Source of the DNA: Planctomycetota bacterium
Lineage (GTDB): Bacteria; Planctomycetota; Planctomycetia; Pirellulales; Pirellulaceae
NCBI GenBank assembly: GCA_019347795.1
Contig: JAHWKS010000437.1
Location: 1-5,663, forward strand
Reading direction: 5' to 3'
DNA length: 5,663 bases
Both the position numbers and the translations under genes were made by a program. The notes under the pieces were generated by a model. That model saw nothing but the letters and a program-made list of their open reading frames with translations. It had not been told where the DNA came from and did no database searches. Position 1 is the first letter of the stretch. The number at the start of each line of letters is the position of its first letter. Shown here one piece after another: positions 1 to 5,367 of this stretch.

Positions 1-849
1 CGGCGGCTGGGGAAGCTGGCGGGGATGATCGTCGCGGCCGACGCGCTGGTCGCTTGGTGCTCTACGCTTTTGGACGCGGGCTATCGCGGCGAGATGGAGT
101 GCATCGTCGCCAAGATCTTCGGCAGCGAGGCGCAGAAAGAAGCCGCCATCGACCTCTTCATGAAGACGCACGGCGGCCGCTCGTTCCTTCACGGCCACAT
201 GTTCGGCGACAACGTGCACGAGTACCTCGCCCCCTGCATCTACGAAGGGGAAGGCGAGATGCTGGGGATGGCCTTCTTTAAGTCGCTGGTGAAGCACCAC
301 GGCACGACGTACTTCCGGGCCATCGGCGAGGCGCTCAACAAGGCGGGCATCCGCCGGCCGAACCCGCTCAATCCCGCCCACGCCTGGGCCCTTCGGGGCG
401 CGCTCATCCCGTACGGCAAGTGGATGTTGGGACAAAAGCTTCAGAGCAAGCGGCGGCCGGAAGTGGGCGAGACGCCGGCCTCGCTCCGCGAGCACGTCGA
501 GTTCGCGATGCGAAGCCTGCAGCACGCCCCGCTGCGGATCAGCGGCGTAATGAGCAAGCACCAGCTCAAGCTCGCCGACCGCCAATGCCGGATGTCGGAT
601 ATGTCGCTCCGCATTCAGCAGATGGTCACCATCCTCTGCACCGCCCTCTACGCCGCCCGGCACGAGGACGGCGTGGTGCGCGATGCCGCCGACATCTACT
701 GCCGGCAGCTCACCCGCGAGCTGATGGGCGAGCGCCCCACCGACCGCGACTTCCGCAACGTCACAATTCTGGGCGAGCAAATCGCCGACGGGAGGTTCCC
801 GGGCATCTCGGAGCTTCACCCGGATGAGATCATGATGAAGTACGATTAG
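1..849 (+). CDS. Acyl-CoA dehydrogenase, C-terminal part (5' end outside window)
   Basis: Acyl-CoA dehydrogenases are FAD enzymes that introduce the alpha-beta double bond into acyl-CoA thioesters and pass electrons to ETF. The frame is open from base 1 (RRLGKLAG precedes the first visible Met at base 25), so the true start lies upstream; 282 residues are visible. The segment from about visible residue 35 ([12 protein letters not shown]) through [12 protein letters not shown] to IYEGEGEML (79-87) matches the C-terminal helical domain of the family. The Glu of IYEG (visible residue 82) sits where the catalytic base lies in MCAD-type enzymes (IYEGT), and the usual Thr/Ser after the Gly is replaced by Glu. 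About 200 residues follow this Glu, far more than in MCAD and similar to VLCAD/ACAD9-type enzymes, so a long C-terminal extension is present. The substrate cannot be told. The stop codon overlaps that of the convergent Uma2 gene. Confidence 0.85.
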   Translation, partial: RRLGKLAGMIVAADALVAWCSTLLDAGYRGEMECIVAKIFGSEAQKEAAIDLFMKTHGGRSFLHGHMFGDNVHEYLAPCIYEGEGEMLGMAFFKSLVKHHGTTYFRAIGEALNKAGIRRPNPLNPAHAWALRGALIPYGKWMLGQKLQSKRRPEVGETPASLREHVEFAMRSLQHAPLRISGVMSKHQLKLADRQCRMSDMSLRIQQMVTILCTALYAARHEDGVVRDAADIYCRQLTRELMGERPTDRDFRNVTILGEQIADGRFPGISELHPDEIMMKYD

Positions 850-1628
850 CTCCGCTCTTCGTCTAGCGGTTCCAACTGCCGGCGCAGTTTCGCCAGTTCG
901 TCCTGGGCGGCTCGCAACTGATCTTCCGCCGCTTGCCGCTTTTCCTGCTCTCGCCGCTGTTCGGCTTCCGCCGCTTGCCGCTTTTCCTGCTCTCGCCGCT
1001 GCTCGGCTTCCGCCGCTTGCCGCTTTTCCTGCTCTCGCCGCTGTTCGGCTTCCGCCGCTTCCGCTTGCGTCAATAGTCGCGCTCCGGTTTTTTGATCGGT
1101 CATGACCAGATCGGACCCATCTAAGTGCAGCGCGATTCCCAAGCAGCGGCTCACTAGCTTTCCCTGAGCATCAAAGCGGATCGGCGTTGCTCGCCGCTTC
1201 GCAAAGCGGTAGCCCTGAAGCGGCGGCTCGAGATAGTCCGCGGTTGGGTCGTAGAGAAAATACTCTTTCACGCCGATCTCGCCGTACAAGGCCGGCTTGT
1301 CATGCTCGTCCTGCCGGCGCGTGGAGTTCGAGGTCACTTCAAACACCACGTCGGGCGGCTTGCCTTCCTCCCAGAGCTTGTACGTGCGGCGAAAGCCCGG
1401 CTCGCAGTCGAGAACCACAAAGCAATCCGGCGACACGTGGCGAACGTTGTTTCCCTCTTCCGGATAGATCAGGAGGTTACCCGAGACGTAAACCCGCTGC
1501 CCGTGGTATCGCCGGCGAAGCAGATCGGCGATGCGAATCATCCACCACCGGTGCAAATCGGTCTCGGCCATCGGCAGCCCGTCCGATTCAGGATATTCGA
1601 TCTCGCTTTTCGTCTCGCTCACAGACAT
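846..1628 (-). CDS. Uma2 family (DUF820) putative nuclease-fold protein with repetitive coiled-coil tail
   Basis: This 260-residue protein belongs to the Uma2/DUF820 family, which has a PD-(D/E)XK nuclease fold; the biological role of the family is largely unknown. The core covers about residues 20-175. Visible hallmarks are SPD (66-68), PDVVFEVTSNST (92-103, with the conserved Glu97), the DEHDKPALY stretch (Lys111, Tyr115), GVKEY (119-123) and YDP (126-128). Asp68, Glu97 and Lys111 are the likely metal-site/catalytic set, so the nuclease site looks intact. Residues 192-233 are three copies of AEAEQRREQEKRQA, followed by a further charged helix to 260, probably a coiled coil. Such tails are common in planctomycete and cyanobacterial members. 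ATG at 1628 was chosen because it opens the frame and carries a weak AAGGCG upstream. Its stop overlaps the dehydrogenase stop by 4 bp, tail to tail. It is likely monocistronic, transcribed from the candidate promoter at 1669-1696. Members often occur in many copies per genome. Confidence 0.9.
   Translation of the reverse strand: MSVSETKSEIEYPESDGLPMAETDLHRWWMIRIADLLRRRYHGQRVYVSGNLLIYPEEGNNVRHVSPDCFVVLDCEPGFRRTYKLWEEGKPPDVVFEVTSNSTRRQDEHDKPALYGEIGVKEYFLYDPTADYLEPPLQGYRFAKRRATPIRFDAQGKLVSRCLGIALHLDGSDLVMTDQKTGARLLTQAEAAEAEQRREQEKRQAAEAEQRREQEKRQAAEAEQRREQEKRQAAEDQLRAAQDELAKLRRQLEPLDEERS
923..1060 (-). repeat. 42-bp tandem repeat, about 3.3 copies, inside the Uma2 gene
   Basis: Units start at 923, 965 and 1007, with a 12-base partial fourth copy at 1049. 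Each unit starts cttccgccgcttgccg on the plus strand and encodes the 14-residue block AEAEQRREQEKRQA on the minus strand. Copies 1 and 3 are identical, and copy 2 differs only by a silent t-to-c change at position 38 of the unit. A period divisible by three keeps the frame. Near identity at the DNA level, not just the protein level, points to recent expansion by slippage or unequal recombination. Confidence 0.95.
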
Positions 1629-1668
1629 GAGGCGCCTTCGTGCCGACGCAGATCACCTTACCATTCTC

Positions 1669-1696
1669 ATTGTAACCGGACCGGCGAGGTTCACAA
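1669..1696 (-). promoter_or_regulatory. Candidate sigma70-like promoter for the Uma2 gene
   Basis: Read on the minus strand, a TTGTGA hexamer (1691-1696, 4 of 6 matches to TTGACA) lies 16 nt before TACAAT (1669-1674, 5 of 6 matches to TATAAT). Transcription would begin near 1661 and leave a leader of about 33 nt before the ATG at 1628. It lies downstream of the hairpin that may end thioredoxin transcription, so it would give the Uma2 gene its own transcript. This is a match by eye in a GC-rich genome; promoter rules in these bacteria are poorly known. Confidence 0.35.
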
Positions 1697-1727
1697 ACCG
1701 CGCCGGCCGTAACGCGTCCCACTGTTG

Positions 1728-1748
1728 GTCACTCGCGGAGCGAGTGAC
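1728..1748 (-). terminator. Perfect hairpin just after the thioredoxin stop; possible terminator or dispersed palindrome
   Basis: The arms gtcactcgc (1728-1736) and gcgagtgac (1740-1748) are exact inverted complements around the loop gga, giving a 9-bp stem. It begins 5 bases past the thioredoxin stop codon (1754-1756 on the minus strand), where a terminator is expected. No T-run follows on the minus strand, so it is not a classical intrinsic terminator. It could act without a U-tract, protect the transcript end, or be one copy of an intergenic palindromic repeat family. Confidence 0.45.
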
Positions 1749-1753
1749 TCACA

Positions 1754-2080
1754 TTACGCGGTCGTGATCGCTTGCAGCCCTGCCCGCGCCTGCTCGGCTT
1801 CCGGGCGGGCGATCTGCTCCACCACCTGGCCGTCGCGGAGGAAGATCAGCGTCGGCCAGAGCTTGACGCGGAAGGAGCGCCCCAGCGGCTTGCCCTTTCC
1901 GTCCGCCACGCGGATGTGCTTGACATCGGGGAACTCCCGCAGCAGCTCCGCCAGGTGCGGCGCGAAGCCCTGGCAGATTCCGCACCAATTGGCCCCGAAC
2001 TCCAGGAGCACGGGGCCGCGCATCTGGTCTACCTCGTCCCGCGTGGGGCTTTCTTCGTGGTAGACGGGGTCGTAGGGCAT
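1754..2080 (-). CDS. Small cytoplasmic thioredoxin family protein (WCGIC)
   Basis: This is a 108-residue single-domain thioredoxin, the usual length of the family, probably a cytoplasmic dithiol-disulfide oxidoreductase. After a short N-terminal stretch come the beta strand VLLEFGANW, the active site WCGIC (Trp32, Cys33, Cys36), and the cis-proline strand VKLWPTLIF (Pro76) followed by LRDGQVV. The active site differs from the classical WCGPC by having Ile in place of Pro. The LEFG..WCG.C plus GRSFRVKLWPT pattern resembles a short thioredoxin subgroup I know from other bacteria. No signal peptide or membrane segment is present. The start at 2080 (MPYDPVYH) was chosen because GAGGAG lies 8 nt upstream (2089-2094). 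The frame stays open upstream to 2209, but the extra 43 residues (starting MHGLGAAS) do not look like part of the fold. The gene is transcribed alone, divergently from the two-domain secreted protein at 2246. Confidence 0.9.
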   Translation of the reverse strand: MPYDPVYHEESPTRDEVDQMRGPVLLEFGANWCGICQGFAPHLAELLREFPDVKHIRVADGKGKPLGRSFRVKLWPTLIFLRDGQVVEQIARPEAEQARAGLQAITTA

Positions 2081-2245
2081 GGGGCTCTCTCCTCGTAACG
2101 GCATCTCATCCCGGCAAGCCGCAAAACCCGCGCCGCAAAAATCATAACCGCGGCCTGTCCTCTTTTCTCGGTCGGTTCGGATTACCGAGGCGGCCCCAAG
2201 GCCGTGCAATGTCTGATCGGTAGCCCCTACAACATGCGAGGTTTT
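2081..2245. other. Divergent intergenic region with two adjacent small hairpins
   Basis: This spacer should hold the promoters for the thioredoxin gene (-) and the two-domain secreted gene (+). Two inverted repeats sit side by side: ctcggt (2167-2172) with accgag (2184-2189) around 11 nt, and cggcc (2191-2195) with ggccg (2200-2204) around ccaa. They could fold in the leader of the plus-strand gene or serve as an operator. On the minus strand TATGAT (2141-2146) resembles a -10 box for the thioredoxin gene, but no good -35 pairs with it. I see no convincing plus-strand promoter. Confidence 0.4.
2089..2094 (-). promoter_or_regulatory. Ribosome binding site fixing the thioredoxin start
   Basis: On the minus strand GAGGAG is followed by an 8-nt spacer and the ATG at 2080. 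This is the best Shine-Dalgarno match in the region. It favours the 108-residue product over in-frame Met codons at 2104 and 2209. Confidence 0.6.
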
Positions 2246-3316
2246 ATGAAAGCTTGCCTGCTGCGCATCGTCGCGCTTCTCGTCGCCCTGGAATTTCAGC
2301 TATTGGGCGCCATCGCCGCCGGACAAGAGGCGGAGGTGCTGTTTGAAGATGATTTCGCCATGCTCGACCCGAGCCTCGGCGTCCCCGACCAGTCGCTGGA
2401 GGTGAAAGACAACACGCTGATCCGGCGCCTTCCTGGAAACTACACGTGGAAGGGACTGTATCAGTCGTTCGTGTTCGACGATGCGGACATCTCGCTGAAG
2501 GTTCGCCTCCCGCAGGCGACGCCGAACAAATCCGTCGCGGCGGGCCTGGCGTTCTGGGCGCGCGACTACTCGGACTTCTATACGTTCGAAATCCTGGAAA
2601 ACGGGAACTACCGAGTCGGCCACCTGGTCGGCGGCCGCTGGCTGTTTCCGGTTCCCGTTCGCCGTTGCGAGCCGCTCAACGCCGATCTCTCCCAGTGGAG
2701 CGAGCTGCGGGTGGTGACGCTCGGCCGCCACGCGACGTTCTACGTGAACGGCCAGAAGCTGGTTTCCCTTGTGGGCGATCCGCCCAGCGGCGGAGGAACG
2801 ATCGGCCCGTACCTCGAGACGTGGGCGGATGCCGGAGCGGCGGAGTACGCCTCGCTGAAGGTCGTTGTGCCCGCCGACGCGGCGCCGGTCCTTCCTCCGC
2901 AAGATCCCGATGTATTGTTCGCCGATGACTTCTCCGCGCTGGATCCCGCGTGGGGCGAATCGAGCGAGAGTCGCAGCGCGATCGACGGCCGGTTCGTATT
3001 CAAGCTCCTTTCGGGACACAATTCGCGCCAACTCTACGAAGGACGCCTGTTCGGCGACGCCGACATGCGCGTGACGGCCCGCCTTGTGGACGCCGACGAC
3101 GACGCCACGGCGGACCTCATGTTTTGGGCGAACGGCTATAACGACCATTACATGCTGTCGGTAGCGAACAACGGCACGTTCGCGGTTTACCGCTGGGTGA
3201 AGGACCGGTGGCTGACGCCGCTGGCGTCGCGAAAGCATCCCGGGCTGGAGTACGATCTGCGTGAAGGCGTGGAGATCCGCGTGTCGACCCAGGGAAACTC
3301 TTCATCAACGGCGTAG
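2246..3316 (+). CDS. Secreted two-domain lectin/DUF1080-like protein, zero-frame product ending in a truncated second domain
   Basis: The zero frame encodes 356 residues. MKACLLRIVALLVALEF followed by QLLGAIAAG reads as a signal peptide cleaved near residue 25, so the protein is exported. Two homologous domains follow. Domain 1 (about 31-209) starts VLFEDDFAMLDPSLG and domain 2 (from about 223) starts VLFADDFSALDPAWG. They share DADxxxxxRL, LAFWA/LMFWA, a short Tyr-rich turn, NGxxxV, RWL.P and the strand ELRVVT/EIRVST. This beta-rich pattern resembles the concanavalin A-like fold of LamG and 3-keto-disaccharide hydrolase (DUF1080) domains; binding or breakdown of carbohydrate is inference only. 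ATG at 2246 was preferred because GAGG lies 4 nt upstream and the signal peptide starts cleanly; ATG at 2234 is an alternative. Domain 2 stops abruptly at the TAG at 3314 after STQGNSSSTA, while its missing C-terminal strands continue in the -1 frame to 3444. If joined, the protein would have about 399 residues. Confidence 0.75.
   Translation: MKACLLRIVALLVALEFQLLGAIAAGQEAEVLFEDDFAMLDPSLGVPDQSLEVKDNTLIRRLPGNYTWKGLYQSFVFDDADISLKVRLPQATPNKSVAAGLAFWARDYSDFYTFEILENGNYRVGHLVGGRWLFPVPVRRCEPLNADLSQWSELRVVTLGRHATFYVNGQKLVSLVGDPPSGGGTIGPYLETWADAGAAEYASLKVVVPADAAPVLPPQDPDVLFADDFSALDPAWGESSESRSAIDGRFVFKLLSGHNSRQLYEGRLFGDADMRVTARLVDADDDATADLMFWANGYNDHYMLSVANNGTFAVYRWVKDRWLTPLASRKHPGLEYDLREGVEIRVSTQGNSSSTA
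3292..3298 (+). promoter_or_regulatory. Slippery-type heptamer G GGA AAC at the frame break
   Basis: In the zero frame the codons are CAG GGA AAC, which makes the X XXY YYZ pattern G GGA AAC (3292-3298). A -1 slip here moves the ribosome exactly into the frame that encodes the rest of domain 2, beginning LFINGVEV. The zero-frame stop follows 15 nt after the heptamer. A GC-rich hairpin (cggcg 3321-3325, cgccg 3330-3334) lies about 22 nt downstream, further than the usual 5-9 nt spacer of known -1 signals. GGGAAAC is an established slip sequence in lentiviruses such as FIV; its use in bacteria is not established here. Confidence 0.3.
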
Positions 3317-3444
3317 AAGTCGGCGAGATCGCCGGTCAGCCGCCGAAAGGGGGTTCGCAAATCGGTCTCCGCGCTCAAATGAGCAAGACGCCGGGATCGG
3401 TGGAGTTTTCCTCGCTCATCGTCCGCCGGGTCGCCGTGCAGTAG
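3298..3444 (+). pseudogene. C-terminal remainder of the two-domain protein in the -1 frame
   Basis: From CTC at 3298 the -1 frame reads LFINGVEVGEIAGQPPKGG, continues with SQIGLRAQ and SVEFSSLIVRR, and ends VAVQ before TAG at 3442-3444 (48 codons). It aligns with the end of domain 1: FYVNGQKLVSLVGDPPSGG, then TIGPYLET and AEYASLKVVV. The sequence is therefore the missing end of domain 2 and not an independent gene; it has no start codon of its own. The turn before NG is about three residues shorter than in domain 1, which fits a deletion of about 10 bases as well as a one-base loss. Alternatives are a sequencing error or programmed -1 frameshifting. Confidence 0.75.
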
Positions 3445-3459
3445 GCGATAGGAGGTTCG

Positions 3460-3508
3460 GCCGGGCCGCCGCAACGCTTTCGCACACGCGACGCTGCGGC
3501 GGCCCGGC
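3460..3508. terminator. Long GC-rich hairpin between convergent genes; candidate bidirectional terminator
   Basis: Arms gccgggccgccgca (3460-3473) and tgcggcggcccggc (3495-3508) pair perfectly over 14 bp, with two further pairs after one A-C mismatch. The loop between the 14-bp arms is 21 nt. It starts 15 bases after the -1-frame stop of the two-domain gene, and its right arm includes the first base of the TlpA-like stop codon (3508-3510, minus strand). The position suits ending both convergent transcripts. Neither strand has a T-run after the stem, so it is not a textbook intrinsic terminator. Confidence 0.55.
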
Positions 3509-4125
3509 TACTCCAACAGGCCCCTTACCAGCTCCTCCATGTCCTCGGCGTCGTCGGGGCGGAAGCCGATCCAGAGGCCGCGGATCACCCCCTCGCGGTC
3601 CAGCGCGACCGTGGTGGGAAAGCCGATGCTGGGCAACTTCGCCTCGCGGGCCAGGGCCGCCAGGCTCTGCGAGTCCGGATCATGGTACGACGGCGCGCCG
3701 GCGTCGAGGTTGTCGAAATACTCCGCGGTTTCCTCCCGCAGGATTTCGACATCGCCGTAGGGACCGCCGGAGACGAGCACCAGGCGAAAGTCGTCGCGAT
3801 CGGCCAGCTCCTCTCGCAGCTCCAGCAGGTGCGGCATCTCCTCCCGGCAGAAGTGGCACCACGGTCCCCAATAATTGATCAGCGTCACCTCGCCCAGCAG
3901 GTCCCGCCGATCAAGCGGCTCGGGATCTCCCGTCAGCGGCGCGAACTGCAGCACCGACGGGGCCACGCCCACCGCAGGCGAATCCGCTCCGCGATCCGGC
4001 CGCGGCTCATTCGACGTGAACGCCACATACGCGAGGAGCACAGCCGCCGCTGCCGCAACCCACATTCCAATCCTCAAGGCCGGATCGGGACGCCGAGGCT
4101 GCTCGACCTGCAAAGAATTGTCCAT
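3508..4125 (-). CDS. Membrane-anchored TlpA-like thiol-disulfide oxidoreductase (WCHFC)
   Basis: This 205-residue protein has the TlpA/ResA architecture. A charged N-terminus is followed by one hydrophobic segment (about residues 17-37, LRIGMWVAAAAAVLLAYVAF), a linker to about 57, and a thioredoxin-fold domain. The anchor places the domain on the outer face of the cytoplasmic membrane. The active site is WCHFC (Trp89, Cys90, Cys93) in the context NYWGPWC..C..EMPHLLEL, typical of TlpA-like reductases, and the cis-proline is in GFPTT (Pro170). The family reduces disulfides in exported proteins, for example during cytochrome c maturation, or acts in redox defence; the partner here cannot be told. 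ATG at 4125 has no strong Shine-Dalgarno, but it gives a clean N-terminus. The gene lies 41 bp after the glycosyltransferase on the same strand, so co-transcription is likely; the gap contains a 6-bp hairpin (4143-4159). Confidence 0.88.
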   Translation of the reverse strand: MDNSLQVEQPRRPDPALRIGMWVAAAAAVLLAYVAFTSNEPRPDRGADSPAVGVAPSVLQFAPLTGDPEPLDRRDLLGEVTLINYWGPWCHFCREEMPHLLELREELADRDDFRLVLVSGGPYGDVEILREETAEYFDNLDAGAPSYHDPDSQSLAALAREAKLPSIGFPTTVALDREGVIRGLWIGFRPDDAEDMEELVRGLLE

Positions 4126-4166
4126 AGCGTGGCTCGCGAAGCATCGCCGAGAGGGCGATCGTCAGT

Positions 4167-5114
4167 TCACGCCTGCACGGCCTTGCGCTGCGGCGGCGAG
4201 AGCAACTCCCGCTCGGGGAAGAGGGCGCCGGAGTCGCGTCGGCGATAGTGATCCTCGAATCGGATCCGCTCCCGCGCGCCGTCATCGCCGCCGGCCGAGG
4301 CCGATCCGCGTCCAGACAATTGTAGGAGCGCCCCAAGCCGTCCGGCAAGCATCGGCCATTGTCGCGGCCGCGGGATGGAGGCGACGGTTTCCGCGGCGAC
4401 AGCGATTCCATGCAGCGCCACCGAAGCCAGGCGGCGCCGGCGCGGCAGATGTTTCCAATAGAGCCGCTCGGAGAGCCGTCCCCGTCGCCAGGAGGAAATC
4501 GGCTGCGAATGATCGGCGCTTCGCGAAAGGCGACTCGCGGTTTCCTTCGCGGCCGAATATCCCAGCTCCGTCAGCGTGAGGGCCATGTCGATATCGGCCA
4601 GGTGCTCGCCGAAGGCGGGATCGAAGCCTCCGGCCCCCTCCCAGGCGGATCGGCGCCAAAAGCCGGCCAGCAGGTCGGGACCGGCGGTTCGTCCGCCGCT
4701 TTTTCGCAATGCTTTCCTCGCGCCTGATAAGGCGAGATTCACGCCGGCGGTTACGATTTGTTCGCCGAGCGAATCCATCACCAGCGGCGCCACCGCCGCC
4801 ACGCTGCGATCGTCGAAATGCGCCAGGGCCGGCTCGCTCCACCCGTCCGTAGCCTCTAAGCCGCGCTGCACGAGATGCACCACCTCGCCGCGGCTGGCCC
4901 GGAAACCCCAGTTGATTTGTTCGATCAGGCCGCAGTCCCCCGGCGCCGCGACGAAACGTACCTCGCCGGCCAGGTCATAAGGATCGCTGTATTCGCCGGC
5001 GTGCACCACCAGGATCTCGCAATCGCGAGGGCGGTTTTGCAACAGCGACACGAGCGTATCTTCGCACGCGTGGTCCGGAGCGCGCCAAGGAAGAATGATG
5101 GAGAGACTGGCCAC
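4167..5114 (-). CDS. Glycosyltransferase family 2-like protein with degenerate DXD site
   Basis: From a GTG start at 5114 the protein has 315 residues. ASLSIILPWR (2-11) is the first strand of a GT-A fold, followed by CEDTLVSLLQ, the strand CEILVVHAG (32-40), RFVAAPGDCGLIEQINWGF (53-71) with the nucleotide-sugar fold pattern, and RGEVVHLV (75-82). FDPAFGEHLADIDMALTLTELGY (164-186) matches the acceptor-side FD..F...(E/A)D.D...R....GY motif of GT2 enzymes. The metal-binding DXD normally found after the RGE strand is missing: LVQRG stands there. The enzyme may be divergent or inactive. Residues 205-315 are Arg-rich with one hydrophobic stretch near 228-246 and are not recognised. The frame is also open to ATG at 5213, but the extra 33 residues are Arg/Pro-rich and precede the fold, and AGAGGA lies 8 nt before the GTG. 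Sugar donor and acceptor are unknown. Confidence 0.72.
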   Translation of the reverse strand: MASLSIILPWRAPDHACEDTLVSLLQNRPRDCEILVVHAGEYSDPYDLAGEVRFVAAPGDCGLIEQINWGFRASRGEVVHLVQRGLEATDGWSEPALAHFDDRSVAAVAPLVMDSLGEQIVTAGVNLALSGARKALRKSGGRTAGPDLLAGFWRRSAWEGAGGFDPAFGEHLADIDMALTLTELGYSAAKETASRLSRSADHSQPISSWRRGRLSERLYWKHLPRRRRLASVALHGIAVAAETVASIPRPRQWPMLAGRLGALLQLSGRGSASAGGDDGARERIRFEDHYRRRDSGALFPERELLSPPQRKAVQA

Positions 5115-5122
5115 GAGAGAGA

Positions 5123-5128
5123 TCCTCT
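5123..5128 (-). promoter_or_regulatory. Ribosome binding site supporting the GTG start of the glycosyltransferase
   Basis: On the minus strand AGAGGA is followed by the 8-nt spacer TCTCTCTC and GTG at 5114-5112, just before the first strand of the GT-A fold. The upstream ATG at 5213 has AGGAG directly abutting it with no spacer, which is a poorer arrangement. Confidence 0.5.
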
Positions 5129-5363
5129 GACGCCGCGGCCGGGGCGAAAAGCCGCCGGGCCGCTTACGTCGGCGCCCAAGCGCGAACGCGAACATCCTCG
5201 TCTGTCGATTCATCTCCTATTTTCGGACGACCGGCGCTGCCGAATTTACCAAATCTGGCGCCGCCGCCGATTCCGCGCGTTCTGCGGCGGCGGTTGCGGC
5301 GGGGCGGCGTGCGGCCTAATCTGGAGCGCGGCGGCTATCGCCGCTTACGAATCCTTCCGCTCC

Positions 5364-5367
5364 GGAG
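5364..5367 (+). promoter_or_regulatory. Ribosome binding site of the DUF1080 gene, inside a palindrome
   Basis: GGAG lies 8 nt before the ATG at 5376, an ideal distance. It is the right half of the self-complementary 10-mer gctccggagc (5359-5368). Confidence 0.55.

Noticed and set aside
923..1060. CRISPR-like array
   Set aside because: The units are directly adjacent with no spacers and lie in frame inside the Uma2 coding sequence.
1187..1712. Plus-strand open frames opposite the Uma2 gene
   Set aside because: The minus strand encodes a clear Uma2 protein with all family motifs; the plus frames show no domain.
846..2080. Uma2 plus thioredoxin as a toxin-antitoxin or defence module
   Set aside because: They are on the same strand but separated by a hairpin and a candidate promoter over 125 bp, and neither has a known defence partner here; there is no evidence of a joint system.
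2204..2245. N-terminal extension of the two-domain protein from ATG at 2204
   Set aside because: It would put 14 non-conserved residues before a good signal peptide, has no ribosome site, and overlaps the hairpin at 2191-2204.
2300..3238. 312-codon open frame on the minus strand
   Set aside because: It lies wholly opposite the two-domain secreted gene, whose internal homology proves the plus strand is coding. The minus product is Arg/Val-rich with no recognisable domain, as expected of a shadow frame in GC-rich DNA.
3261..3878. 205-codon open frame on the plus strand
   Set aside because: It runs across the hairpin and antisense to the TlpA-like gene, and is extremely rich in Arg, Pro and Gly. 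It does not carry the domain 2 continuation, which is in the frame from 3298.
3875..4579. 234-codon open frame on the plus strand
   Set aside because: It lies antisense to both the TlpA-like and glycosyltransferase genes; its low-complexity Arg/Ala composition and lack of any motif mark it as a shadow.
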